Below, piece by piece: positions 33,501-42,597 of a stretch of DNA of 64,000 nucleotides (the stretch's first letter is position 1; each line of letters opens with the position of its first letter). The DNA comes from Xanthomarina gelatinilytica. GTDB lineage: Bacteria > Bacteroidota > Bacteroidia > Flavobacteriales > Flavobacteriaceae. The notes under the pieces are model-generated. The model was not told the DNA's origin, did no database searches, and saw only the letters and a program-made list of their open reading frames with translations. Position numbers and translations under genes: made by a program. The DNA lies in contig NZ_ANLA01000004.1 of assembly GCF_000348685.1 (NCBI RefSeq), positions 744,001-808,000 on the forward strand. Reading direction: 5' to 3'.

Positions 33501-34634
33501 ATGAAAAAAATTCAAATGGTTGACCTTAAAGGTCAGTATATAGGTATCAAAGATGCTGTTAATCCTGCCATTCAGGAAATTCTGGAAAACACATCTTTTA
33601 TTAATGGACCTAAGGTTCATGAGTTTCAAAAAAATCTTGAAAATTATTTAGGGGTCAAGCATGTTATTCCTTGTGCCAATGGCACAGATGCCTTGCAGAT
33701 TGCCATGATGGGCTTGGGATTGAAACCTGGTGATGAGGTTATAACAGCCGATTTCACCTTTGCAGCAACCGTAGAAGTTATAGCTTTGCTCCAATTAACA
33801 CCAGTTTTGGTAGATGTCAACCCAGACGATTTCAATATTGATGTGGATGCCATTAAAAAAGCCATAACCCCAAAAACAAAGGCTATTGTTCCTGTACATT
33901 TATTTGGGCAATGTGCCAATATGGAGGCCATTATGGATATTGCTAAAGAGCACAATTTATACGTTATTGAAGACAATGCACAAGCCATTGGAGCCACTTA
34001 TACATTTAGCAACGGTAAAAAAGCTAAAGCAGGAACTATAGGCCATGTTGCTTCCACTTCTTTTTTCCCTTCTAAAAACTTAGGATGTTATGGAGATGGA
34101 GGAGCCATTTTTACTAATAATGATGACTTGGCACACACCATTCGTGGCATTGTTAACCATGGTATGTACGAACGTTACCATCATGATGTGGTTGGCGTAA
34201 ACTCCAGATTGGATTCTATACAAGCTGCTGTTTTGGATATTAAATTGAGAAAGTTGGATAGCTACAATAACGCTAGAAGGGAAGCAGCTAAAAAATACAA
34301 TGAAGCCTTTAAACATATAGATAAAATAACAACACCATATGAATATGGTTCATCAGACAATCATGTGTTTCATCAATATACACTTAAATTGAAAGATGTT
34401 GATAGGGATGGACTTGTTGCTTTTTTAAATGAAAACAATATTCCTTGTGGAGTTTATTATCCCATTCCACTTCACAAACAAAAAGCATACAAAGATGACC
34501 GTTATAATGAAGCCGATTTTGAGGTTACCAACCAATTGGTAAAAGACGTTATTTCATTACCTATGCACACAGAATTGGATGATGAGCAAATAACATACAT
34601 TTCAGAAAAAATTATTGAATTTATAAATGGCTAA
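33501..34634 (+). CDS. DegT/DnrJ/EryC1/StrS-family sugar aminotransferase
   Basis: This 377-residue PLP enzyme has VKHVIPCANGTDALQIAMMGLGLKPGDEVI near the N-terminus, VIEDNAQAIGA, and the PLP lysine in STSFFPSKNLGCYGDGGAI. It transfers an amino group to a nucleotide-linked keto-sugar, with relatives such as WbpE/FdtB in surface polysaccharide synthesis. The frame extends upstream, but the ATG at 33501 (MKKIQMVDLKGQY) gives the family start. It overlaps galE by 8 bases, consistent with a sugar-nucleotide operon. Confidence 0.92.
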   Translation: MKKIQMVDLKGQYIGIKDAVNPAIQEILENTSFINGPKVHEFQKNLENYLGVKHVIPCANGTDALQIAMMGLGLKPGDEVITADFTFAATVEVIALLQLTPVLVDVNPDDFNIDVDAIKKAITPKTKAIVPVHLFGQCANMEAIMDIAKEHNLYVIEDNAQAIGATYTFSNGKKAKAGTIGHVASTSFFPSKNLGCYGDGGAIFTNNDDLAHTIRGIVNHGMYERYHHDVVGVNSRLDSIQAAVLDIKLRKLDSYNNARREAAKKYNEAFKHIDKITTPYEYGSSDNHVFHQYTLKLKDVDRDGLVAFLNENNIPCGVYYPIPLHKQKAYKDDRYNEADFEVTNQLVKDVISLPMHTELDDEQITYISEKIIEFING

Positions 34635-35652
34635 AATTTTAGTTACAGGAGGTCTAGGTTTTATAGGCTCCCATACAGTTGTTGAACTTCAAAAAAAAGG
34701 GTTCGAGGTGGTGATTATTGATAATTTATCAAACTCATCATTAGCTGTATTGGACGGTATTAAAGCCATTACAGGTATCAAGCCTGATTTTGAGAATATT
34801 GATTTAAAAGACAAAAGCCTGGTACAAAGCTTCTTTAACAAACATAAAAACATTCAGGGTATAATACACTTTGCAGCTAGTAAAGCTGTAGGAGAAAGTG
34901 TGCAAGAACCTTTAATGTATTATGAAAATAACATTAATTCGCTTATTTATTTACTTCAAGGATATGCACCTTTAGAGTCGCAAAATTTTATTTTTAGTTC
35001 TTCCTGCACGGTTTATGGAGAACCGGATCAATTGCCCATTAACGAAGACGCATTAATAAAGCCCGCAATTTCCCCTTACGGAAACACCAAACAAATTGGT
35101 GAGGAGATTATTCAAGATGTTTGTAAAGTATCAACTAATTTCAATGCCATTTCTTTAAGATATTTCAATCCTATTGGAGCTCATGAATCTGCACTAATTG
35201 GCGAACTCCCTTTAGGTGTGCCACAAAATTTAGTGCCATTTATTACCCAAACGGCTATAGGAAAAAGAAACCAATTGGCAGTCTTTGGAGACGATTATCC
35301 AACTCCAGATGGCACCTGTATTCGCGATTACATTCATGTGGTTGATTTGGCCCAAGCTCATGTAATTGCATTATCCAGATTATTGGATAAAAACCATAAA
35401 AACAATTTTGAGGTGTTTAATTTAGGTACTGGAACAGGAAGTTCCGTATTGGAAGTCATCCATTCCTTTGAACGTGTTTCTGGTAAAAAATTAAATTATA
35501 GAATTGCTGAAAGAAGGGCAGGAGACGTGGTTTCGGTTTTTGCAGATACTAAAAAAGCCAATCTGGAATTAGGCTGGAAAGCCAAGTTAACCTTGGACGA
35601 TGCCATGCGTTCGGCATGGAAATGGGAACAAAAAATCTCTAAACCATCCTAA
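34627..35652 (+). CDS. galE: UDP-glucose 4-epimerase
   Basis: This 341-residue extended SDR enzyme interconverts UDP-glucose and UDP-galactose. It has the NAD-binding GGLGFIGSHT at the start, the SSSCTVYG strand, the catalytic Tyr-x3-Lys in SPYGNTK, and LRYFNPIGAHESALIGE typical of GalE. The length is usual. It overlaps the upstream aminotransferase. Confidence 0.95.
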   Translation: MAKILVTGGLGFIGSHTVVELQKKGFEVVIIDNLSNSSLAVLDGIKAITGIKPDFENIDLKDKSLVQSFFNKHKNIQGIIHFAASKAVGESVQEPLMYYENNINSLIYLLQGYAPLESQNFIFSSSCTVYGEPDQLPINEDALIKPAISPYGNTKQIGEEIIQDVCKVSTNFNAISLRYFNPIGAHESALIGELPLGVPQNLVPFITQTAIGKRNQLAVFGDDYPTPDGTCIRDYIHVVDLAQAHVIALSRLLDKNHKNNFEVFNLGTGTGSSVLEVIHSFERVSGKKLNYRIAERRAGDVVSVFADTKKANLELGWKAKLTLDDAMRSAWKWEQKISKPS

Positions 35653-35764
35653 TTCAAGAATCTTCACCTATAGACATGATATCTTGTCAATATGTCAACG
35701 ATATGCGCTATCTGTTAAAGGATTCAAAATAATATATTGATTAACAATGATTTAGTATTTGTTT

Positions 35765-35796
35765 TTTGGAATTCTGTAATCAAATTCGTTCCTTTG
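35765..35796 (+). promoter_or_regulatory. Promoter of the small 63-residue gene
   Basis: TTTG at 35765-35768 is followed after 20 bases by TTCCTTTG at 35789-35796 (five of six fixed positions). The predicted start leaves about 20 bases before the ATG at 35820. Confidence 0.5.
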
Positions 35797-35819
35797 TAAC
35801 TTAAATGATAAAGGAAAAC

Positions 35820-36011
35820 ATGAAACTGATTACAATTAAAAGACAAACAAAAGAAGAAAAAAGGTACACACCTAAAATGGGAGAACTGCTAACAAAAGTA
35901 ACGTATGTTAAAAAAGCTTTTTTAAGCATCCCAATTAAAACCATTCACAAATATCGCGAAACCTATTATGGTGAAGTTAAAGATTGCGAAGCATGTAATC
36001 TGGCAAGATAA
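35820..36011 (+). CDS. Small basic protein with C-terminal CxxC
   Basis: This is a 63-residue protein of unknown function. It is basic (many Lys and Arg), has no signal peptide, and ends with DCEACNLAR, which holds a Cys-x2-Cys pair. An upstream ATG at 35805 is only about 5 bases from the predicted transcription start, so I prefer 35820. A promoter and terminator flank it as a single-gene unit, which supports its being real. Confidence 0.6.
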   Translation: MKLITIKRQTKEEKRYTPKMGELLTKVTYVKKAFLSIPIKTIHKYRETYYGEVKDCEACNLAR

Positions 36012-36016
36012 CAAAC

Positions 36017-36044
36017 AAAAAAGCCTCTATTAAGAGGCTTTTTT
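36017..36044. terminator. Bidirectional terminator between the small gene and lspA
   Basis: An 8-bp stem AAGCCTCT/AGAGGCTT extended by A/T pairs, with a 4-base loop and T8 on the plus side and T6 on the minus side. Confidence 0.85.
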
Positions 36045-36542
36045 TTATGCATTTTCTGTTTCTTTCTTATTTTTGAAACCAGCATATAGCAAGAGCCCAA
36101 GCCCCAACATAACAGACATGTCTGCCAAATTAAAAATACCGGTTCTAAAAACACCTCCTAAATCGATGTGGAAAAAATCGGTAACAGACCCATAGACAAT
36201 TCTGTCGTAAACATTGGCAATACCTCCACCAACAATACAGCAAAACCCTATTAGGGACAATCGGTCCAAAGTTTTGTTTTTAATAATATGAATGGTTACA
36301 TAACCTAAAACAAGAATAGGCAATATTAAGAGAAAAATAAGTCTTAATGTTGGGTTTAAATCACTTCCCATACCTAAAAAAGCACCTGTGTTTTCTACAT
36401 TGTGTAAGGTAAAGAGATTGCCAATAATTGGTGTTTCACTTCCAGGTGTTACATACAGTCTTACCAAAATTTTAGTTATTTGGTCTAAAGCAATGTTGAT
36501 AACAATAAGAAGTATGATAAAGGTGTTTCGGGATAGTTTCAT
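36045..36542 (-). CDS. lspA: Lipoprotein signal peptidase II
   Basis: This 165-residue inner-membrane aspartic protease cleaves prolipoprotein signal peptides. It has four membrane helices, VENTGAFLGMG, and the two catalytic aspartates in NVYDRIVYGSVTDFF and FNLADMSVMLG. It abuts fabD, the two coding regions sharing one base, and is probably cotranscribed with it. Confidence 0.96.
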   Translation of the reverse strand: MKLSRNTFIILLIVINIALDQITKILVRLYVTPGSETPIIGNLFTLHNVENTGAFLGMGSDLNPTLRLIFLLILPILVLGYVTIHIIKNKTLDRLSLIGFCCIVGGGIANVYDRIVYGSVTDFFHIDLGGVFRTGIFNLADMSVMLGLGLLLYAGFKNKKETENA

Positions 36543-37435
36543 TAAGCTTCTTTTGTAAAGGTAGCCGAAGCTGTTTGTGCATCTCTATTTATTTTCTTTA
36601 CCAAACCTTGCAATACATTTCCAGGGCCAACTTCAGTAAACAAGGTGGCACCATCTGCAATCATTTGCTGTACAGACTGTGTCCATTTTACAGGAGCTGT
36701 CAATTGGGAAATTAAATTGCTTTTTATGGCTGCAGCGTCCAATACAGCCGAAGCAGTTACATTTTGGTAAATTGGACAAAGCGGTTTGTTGAAAAACGTG
36801 TTTTCTATGGCATCTGCCAACTCTTCCCGAGCAGGTTCCATTAAAGGTGAATGGAATGCACCTCCAACAGGAAGCACCAAAGCACGTCTGGCTCCTTCTG
36901 CCTTTAAACTTTCACAAGCTTTGTTAATGGCCATAACTTCCCCTGAAATTACCAATTGCCCTGGACAATTATAATTTGCAGCCACTACAATACCTTCGGT
37001 TGTGGCACAAACTTTTTCAACAATATCATCATCTAGACCTAATACAGCTGCCATGGTACTAGGTTTTAATTCGCAAGCTTTTTGCATGGCCATGGCACGT
37101 TTGGAAACTAATTTCAAACCGTCTTCAAAGGTTAGGGTTCCATTGGCAACCAACGCCGAAAATTCCCCAAGTGAGTGTCCTGCTACCATATCCGGTTTAA
37201 AATCCTCACCTAGAATTTTAGCCAAAATAACAGAATGTAAAAAAATGGCAGGTTGCGTAACCTTGGTTTCTTTTAAATCTTCGGCAGATCCTTGAAACAT
37301 AATATCTGTGATTGAAAAGCCCAAAATATGGTTGGCTTGTTCAAATAAGTCTTGTGCTAAAGAAGAGCCTTCGTATAGGTCCAAGCCCATTCCAGAAAAT
37401 TGTGCTCCTTGACCAGGAAATATGTATGCGTTCAT
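36542..37435 (-). CDS. fabD: Malonyl-CoA:ACP transacylase
   Basis: This 297-residue cytoplasmic enzyme of fatty acid synthesis has IFPGQGAQFSGMG at the start, the nucleophile in GHSLGEFSAL (about residues 88-97), and the catalytic His in GAFHSPLM. It transfers malonyl groups from CoA to ACP. A full-match -7 box TATTTTTG lies at 37456-37463 on the minus strand, just upstream of the ATG at 37435. Confidence 0.97.
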   Translation of the reverse strand: MNAYIFPGQGAQFSGMGLDLYEGSSLAQDLFEQANHILGFSITDIMFQGSAEDLKETKVTQPAIFLHSVILAKILGEDFKPDMVAGHSLGEFSALVANGTLTFEDGLKLVSKRAMAMQKACELKPSTMAAVLGLDDDIVEKVCATTEGIVVAANYNCPGQLVISGEVMAINKACESLKAEGARRALVLPVGGAFHSPLMEPAREELADAIENTFFNKPLCPIYQNVTASAVLDAAAIKSNLISQLTAPVKWTQSVQQMIADGATLFTEVGPGNVLQGLVKKINRDAQTASATFTKEA

Positions 37436-37843
37436 GTATTTTTATTTTTAATGTTGCAAAAATAGGAAATTTTAAATTAGTTTTCGGTTGATAGCATTTA
37501 ATGCATACTTTAAATGGATATGGATGTTTGTTGGGATCTTTCCGTTTTAGCAAAAGTCAATCTCTGGCTAGTGTTGACAACTTATGATATCCTTATTTAA
37601 TTGTTTCACAACTTCGGAAAATAGGAACTGTTTTTATTTGAAATCAGATGTATCCTCACCGAAACTTTATGTAATAAAAAAATCAACTATAAGATTCGTG
37701 TTTTATTTCTCCTAATTATAGGAAGTATCAATCTAGATCAGATATTTGAAGTGAAATTTATTAGTTGAAAAGTCTCAAAGTTAAACCAGCTAAAAAAGTC
37801 TTCATTTTTAATTCCAAAAGCGAAGCGACCTATGTTCTAATTT
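37436..37843. other. Intergenic region, fabD promoter and no gene
   Basis: This 408-base AT-rich gap lies between fabD and the FAD-dependent dehydrogenase. Apart from the fabD -7 box (37456-37463) I see no convincing frame, tRNA, operator or terminator. Short frames here have no family features. Confidence 0.5.
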
Positions 37844-39400
37844 TTACAATCCTACAGCAGCTGCTTCTGCACAACGTTCCCCATCCATGGCAGCAGACAC
37901 AATGCCTCCAGCATAGCCTCCACCTTCACCACAAGGAAACAAGCCTTTTATCTGTGGGTGTTCTAGGTTCTCGTTTCTTGGAATACTCACAGGGGATGAA
38001 GTCCTACTTTCAACACCAACTACATTTGCTTCAGCTGTGTAATATCCTTTCATTTTTTCGCCAAAGGCTTTAAAACCTTGACGCAAGTTGCCACCAATAA
38101 GTTTTGGTAAAAGAGCATGTAAAGGAGCCGATTTTAAACCAGGTTGATAAGATGTAGGATTTAAATCTACAGATAACCTACCCTCTACAAAATCTGTTAA
38201 TCTTTGAGCTGGAGCAGTTTGTGTTCTGCCTCCAGCTGTAAAAGCCAATCGCTCAAGGTCTTTTTGGTATTGCAAAGCTTTCAAGACTCCAAAATGTTCA
38301 TATTTAGGAAAATCCTTTGCTGCATTTAATTCCACCACGATACCAGAATTTGCGAATTGGTTGTTGCGTCTTGAAGGAGACATCCCGTTTACAACCACTT
38401 CACCATTGGCAGTTGCAGCAGGTACAATAAACCCTCCAGGGCACATACAAAACGAATATACACCTCTGTTATTTACTTGTTGCACCAGGCTGTATGATGC
38501 TGCTGGAAGTAATTCATTTCTTTTTCCTGAGCAATGATATTGAATGGAATCGATAATGTGTTGTGGATGTTCCACACGAACTCCCATGGCAAAGGATTTT
38601 GCTTCTATGGCTATTTTTTTATTATGCAACAGATAAAAAATATCTCTTGCCGAATGTCCTGTTGCTAGAATAACTCTTGTTGCTGGTAATTCAGCATTAT
38701 TCCATAATTGAATGGCATGTATTTTGTTGTTTTTGATTTTGAAATCGATAACACGGGTTTCAAAATGCACTTCACCTCCATATTTTATGATGGTTTCCCT
38801 AATATTTTGTACCACTTTTGGAAGTTTATTGGTGCCAATATGTGGATGCGCATCTACCAAAATTTGGTCTGTGGCTCCATGAAATACCAAGTTTTCAAAA
38901 ATGCGTCTCACATCGCCACGTTTTAGACTGCGTGTGTATAACTTGCCATCGCTATAAGTGCCAGCACCACCTTCGCCAAAGCAATAATTGGAGTCTTCGT
39001 TTACAAAATGGTCTTGGTTTATGGCTCTTAAATCCCTTCGTCTATCTTGTACGTTTTTACCACGTTCCAAGACAATAGGTTTAAATCCTAGTTCTATACA
39101 ACGTAAAGCAGCATACATTCCAGCAGGACCAAAACCAACAATGTGGATGGGTTTGGCTTTGGAAACATCTTTATAATCGAAAGTGTATTCTGAAGTTTTT
39201 GGAACGGGTTCGTCAATATAAACAGCTACTTTATAGTTTAAAATAATTTTAGGTTTTCTGGCATCAATAGATTTACGAAGCACTTTAATACCTGAGATTT
39301 TGTCTCTGGACATCCCTAAGTTTTCGGCAGATTTTATTAAAAGAATGTTTGGTGTTTCTTCTTCTTTTAAATTAACGCGTAGCTGAAGCTCTTTTATCAT
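37844..39400 (-). CDS. FAD-dependent dehydrogenase-like oxidoreductase
   Basis: This 518-residue flavoprotein has a short N-terminal domain (1-85), the dinucleotide-binding HIVGFGPAGMYAAL (about 91-104), a GEGGAGTYSDGKLYTR block and the C-terminal GLFPCGEGGGYAGGIVSAAMDG. It belongs to the COG2509-type uncharacterised FAD dehydrogenases. The substrate is unknown. Cytoplasmic, no signal peptide. It stands alone. Confidence 0.85.
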   Translation of the reverse strand: MIKELQLRVNLKEEETPNILLIKSAENLGMSRDKISGIKVLRKSIDARKPKIILNYKVAVYIDEPVPKTSEYTFDYKDVSKAKPIHIVGFGPAGMYAALRCIELGFKPIVLERGKNVQDRRRDLRAINQDHFVNEDSNYCFGEGGAGTYSDGKLYTRSLKRGDVRRIFENLVFHGATDQILVDAHPHIGTNKLPKVVQNIRETIIKYGGEVHFETRVIDFKIKNNKIHAIQLWNNAELPATRVILATGHSARDIFYLLHNKKIAIEAKSFAMGVRVEHPQHIIDSIQYHCSGKRNELLPAASYSLVQQVNNRGVYSFCMCPGGFIVPAATANGEVVVNGMSPSRRNNQFANSGIVVELNAAKDFPKYEHFGVLKALQYQKDLERLAFTAGGRTQTAPAQRLTDFVEGRLSVDLNPTSYQPGLKSAPLHALLPKLIGGNLRQGFKAFGEKMKGYYTAEANVVGVESRTSSPVSIPRNENLEHPQIKGLFPCGEGGGYAGGIVSAAMDGERCAEAAAVGL

Positions 39401-39514
39401 GTGGTAAAATTAGGTAAAAATAAAAGATGTGTGTAAGTTGTTTTTGTTAAGTTTCAAAGTTGTTAAGCTGAAACCATCAATAGATTATTAATAAATGAAA
39501 CAGAAGTCTAAAAT

Positions 39515-40798
39515 TTACTTCAATTCTTTTTTTTCAATTTTCATTTGTGATGTAATAAAGGGAATTTTAGGAGCAAAAAAATACCCTGTTAAACTGGCAA
39601 ATAAAATAGGTATAAAATACGAAAATCCAGTTAAGGTTGCCAATAAAATAGTGGTGCTCATAGGTGTTCGGGTCACACAAGCATTTATAGCTGCCATACA
39701 ACTTACAACAGTTAAAGATAGGCTTATGGATGGAATAAAATGGTGAATGATGAGCCCTAAGGTAGCTCCACAGAAAAACAAAGGAATAATAAATCCACCT
39801 CTCCAGCCTGAGGTTACAGTAATGGCTATGGCCAGAATTTTAAAGATTAAAATGGTTATTAAAAATGAAAGCGAAAAGTCGCTTATAAGAAGCTGACTAA
39901 TTTCATGATGGCCAAAATAGCGTGTTATTGGAAAATAAAAAACTATAAAGCCCAAAGCAATGCCTCCAAGGCAAGTTTTAATGTAAATAGGTGTTTGTAG
40001 TTTTTTAAATAGAACTTTAAAGGTTTTTGTGCAATATATAAAACCCCAACCTACAATGGTAGCTGCAATAGCAAAGAGTACAGCATATAAAAAATCGAAT
40101 TTGGTTAGCATTTCATAAGATGGTAAATCCCAAATGGGTCCAATGCCTATATGAATGATAAAAGCAAAAACCACATAGCTAAAACAACTGGCAACAAAGG
40201 CAGGAATAATGGCCTTATAGTATTCTACGGCATGCTCATGATGAAGTATTTCCAAAGAAAACAAGCTTCCACCTAATGGAGCGCCAAATAAGGCTGTAAA
40301 ACCAGAGGCCATTCCAGCAATACTCATGGAGCGTAAATCTTCGCCTTTAAACCTAAAGAGTTTTCCAAGCCAAGTCCCAGTAGAACCTGTTACCTGAACC
40401 AAAGGGGCTTCTGGACCCAAACTTCCACCAGAAGCGATACAAAGTAAAGAAGACAGCACCATGGAAGGGTTGTTTTTGGGGTCTAATTTGCCTTTGTTAA
40501 AACGAATGTTATTAACAATTAATTGAATTTCTCCAGGATCTCCAATAAAATGGATAATTAAACCGGCCAACAAACCACATACTGCCATGGTTGGAATAAC
40601 TTGCCAACCCTGGAAAAAAGCTAATTTATGGGTTAAAAACTCTAAAACAATCCAATAGATGCTGGCTATCACTCCACCAAATAAACCAAGTAAAGCCCAT
40701 AGTATAAACTTTCTGCTAAAAACAAAAGGATTAAATTGTATGGGTTGGTCTAAGATATTTAGAAAAGTGACTAATTTCCTTTTACGTTTTAGTTTCAC
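39515..40798 (-). CDS. ClC-family chloride channel or antiporter
   Basis: This 427-residue polytopic membrane protein has the ClC ion-path motifs GGSLGPEAPLVQ (a variant of G(K/R)EGP at about residues 118-129) and GWRGGFIIPLFF. It lacks the C-terminal CBS pair found in some family members. The family moves chloride or fluoride, often in exchange for protons. It lies 25 bases after the DHFR fusion gene. Confidence 0.9.
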   Translation of the reverse strand: MKLKRKRKLVTFLNILDQPIQFNPFVFSRKFILWALLGLFGGVIASIYWIVLEFLTHKLAFFQGWQVIPTMAVCGLLAGLIIHFIGDPGEIQLIVNNIRFNKGKLDPKNNPSMVLSSLLCIASGGSLGPEAPLVQVTGSTGTWLGKLFRFKGEDLRSMSIAGMASGFTALFGAPLGGSLFSLEILHHEHAVEYYKAIIPAFVASCFSYVVFAFIIHIGIGPIWDLPSYEMLTKFDFLYAVLFAIAATIVGWGFIYCTKTFKVLFKKLQTPIYIKTCLGGIALGFIVFYFPITRYFGHHEISQLLISDFSLSFLITILIFKILAIAITVTSGWRGGFIIPLFFCGATLGLIIHHFIPSISLSLTVVSCMAAINACVTRTPMSTTILLATLTGFSYFIPILFASLTGYFFAPKIPFITSQMKIEKKELK

Positions 40799-40823
40799 TT
40801 TTTAAGTATTAAAAAAATAAAAA

Positions 40824-41726
40824 TTATTGTCTAATATAGGTTATAAACGAAAAAGCATGTTGGTGTTTTTCATCCTTGGCATGATACCTGTTTTGGGATT
40901 CTTTCCAAATAGTGGTATCAATTTTAGGAAAAAATGTATCTGCTTCAAAATCTTCATGAACTCTGGTAAGCTCAATTTTATCTGCATAGGGCATGGCTTG
41001 CTTATAGATTTCGCCTCCACCAATAACAAAAGGTTGTTTGTCTGCTTTGGCAGCATCAAAGGCATCCTCCAGATTGTTAACAAGTATCACACCAGAAGGG
41101 ACTTGATAATTGTCCTGTCTTGAAATAACAATGTGGGTTCTGTTGGGTAAGGGCTTTGGGAAACTTTCAAAAGTCTTTCTTCCCATGATAATATGATGTC
41201 CGTTTGTAAGTTCCTTAAAGCGTTTTAAGTCGTCGCTTAAATGCCAAATAAGCTGATTGTCTTTCCCAATGGCATCATTTTCACCAGCAGCAACAATAAG
41301 TGTAATTTCAGAGTTCTTGGAGCTGGTTATCGTCTTTTTTTTTTCAGTGGAAAGTGGATAGTCTTTCTCGACCTGTTGTTGTAATTGTGCGATACGCTCT
41401 TTTTGTTTTTCAACCAGCTTGTTAAGTTGCTTTTCTTCCCATTTTTTACTTAGCATTTTAGAGGTTACAAACACATTGAAAAGATGATAAACAAATAAAA
41501 ACAACCACGCTAAAATGGCAAAAACAAACCAATCTATTCCTAAGAAAGTAACATCTTTGCCAATGTTGAGAACCAGATTGGCAACAATTAAAAACACAGC
41601 ACCAATTAAAAACACAACAAAGTGTGCATACAAACGTTTTTTTTGCTTGATGCGTTTTTGAGCTGTTTCAATTAATTCCAATTGCTCTTTGTCTATTTGT
41701 GGCGTTTCTTTTTTCTTTCCGAACAT
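40824..41726 (-). CDS. folA: 2TM-domain protein fused to dihydrofolate reductase
   Basis: This 300-residue fusion has an N-terminal 2TM domain (about 1-115), with two membrane helices between basic coiled segments (QKRIKQKKRLYAHFVVFL and LFVYHLFNVFVTSKML). It then has a full dihydrofolate reductase (about 140-298). The reductase starts ITLIVAAGENDAIGKDNQLIWHLSDDLKRFK, with Asp in the active site replaced as in Trp-His-Leu-x-x-Asp, and has GHHIIMGRKTFES and FVIGGGEIY. The reductase makes tetrahydrofolate, needed after the thymidylate synthase encoded upstream in the same direction. The fusion would tether it to the inner membrane. A frameshift joining two neighbouring genes was considered, but the frame is continuous with no stop. 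Confidence 0.85.
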   Translation of the reverse strand: MFGKKKETPQIDKEQLELIETAQKRIKQKKRLYAHFVVFLIGAVFLIVANLVLNIGKDVTFLGIDWFVFAILAWLFLFVYHLFNVFVTSKMLSKKWEEKQLNKLVEKQKERIAQLQQQVEKDYPLSTEKKKTITSSKNSEITLIVAAGENDAIGKDNQLIWHLSDDLKRFKELTNGHHIIMGRKTFESFPKPLPNRTHIVISRQDNYQVPSGVILVNNLEDAFDAAKADKQPFVIGGGEIYKQAMPYADKIELTRVHEDFEADTFFPKIDTTIWKESQNRYHAKDEKHQHAFSFITYIRQ

Positions 41727-41769
41727 CTTGCTTAAGTTTAAAGTAAAGTTAGTGCTTTTCTAATGATTT

Positions 41770-42582
41770 TTAGAAGAAGATGGTCATTAAAATTTGCATT
41801 TTGGTGTCAACTGGTTTTCCGTTTTTATAACCTGGGGATTTAAATTTTGGCATGCGTTTTAAAACATTTATGGCTTCGGCTGCCATTTCTTTTTTATGTG
41901 CTTTTGCAGTAATTTGTTCAGCTTTTCCTTTTTTGTTTATGGTAAAACTCACTAAAAATTGTGTTGATTTATCTAAAGGAAAAAGCTTGTCTGCCAACTC
42001 ATAATTGATACTTACCTTTATGTAATCTTTAATTTTATTTGTGGTACATTCTTTTAAAGCCTCGTAGCTTAGTGTTTCATCACAGCTTCTAAACACAGGA
42101 AATTTATCGTTTTTAGATGGTTTGGGGTTGTCTACTTTAAATGTAATTGGCAGATAATATGGTACCTTAACAGGTTTTCCGTCTATAAATCCAGGTTTTA
42201 ATTCAGGTACTAAATTTATGGTGCGAATCGCTTCAGCCTCAAGTTCAGGGTATGGAGCTCTAGCTTTAATGTCTACTATTTTTCCTGTGGTTGATATTTT
42301 AAAAAAAACAGAAATTTTCACCATGGTTTCATCTGGTAAATTTAACTTCTCTGCCACTTTTATATTGAAGTTTTCTGCAATATGAGAGTTAATCTTATCA
42401 TTAAAACATTCTTTTAACCCTTTGTTGTCCATATCTTCATTACAGCCTTTGTAAATGGGAACCCGTTCTACCAAAGCAAAGGATACTTCTTCTGAATTAA
42501 TGATGTCTTCCGATGGTTTTGTTTCTTGGGAAAACGTAATTAGGCTGATTGCAAAGAGCAATAAAGACAGGTTGAATTTCAT
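41770..42582 (-). CDS. Exported protein with two TonB-C-like domains
   Basis: This 270-residue protein has a signal peptide (about 1-18) and two similar halves. Each carries a CxEx(L/K)KEC-type segment followed by a TonB C-terminal-like fold (VKISVFFKISTTGKIVDIKARAPYPELEAEAIRTINLVPELKPG and LVSFTINKKGKAEQITAKAHKKEMAAEAINVLKRMPKFKSPG). The paired cysteines in each half may form disulfides. It has no proline-rich TonB linker or membrane anchor, so it is probably a periplasmic adaptor rather than TonB itself. Confidence 0.8.
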   Translation of the reverse strand: MKFNLSLLLFAISLITFSQETKPSEDIINSEEVSFALVERVPIYKGCNEDMDNKGLKECFNDKINSHIAENFNIKVAEKLNLPDETMVKISVFFKISTTGKIVDIKARAPYPELEAEAIRTINLVPELKPGFIDGKPVKVPYYLPITFKVDNPKPSKNDKFPVFRSCDETLSYEALKECTTNKIKDYIKVSINYELADKLFPLDKSTQFLVSFTINKKGKAEQITAKAHKKEMAAEAINVLKRMPKFKSPGYKNGKPVDTKMQILMTIFF

Positions 42583-42597
42583 TAAATGGGTTTTAAA

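Noticed and set aside
35676-35695. ATGATATCTTGTCA as another operator
   Set aside because: The half-sites are separated by five bases, not four, and no -7 box lies at 33 bp.
37765-38073. 102-codon plus-strand frame near the FAD dehydrogenase
   Set aside because: Most of it is antisense to the dehydrogenase; the part in the gap has no recognisable domain.
40824-41726. Two separate genes (2TM protein and DHFR)
   Set aside because: The frame is continuous through the charged linker with no stop, so one fused gene is the simpler reading.
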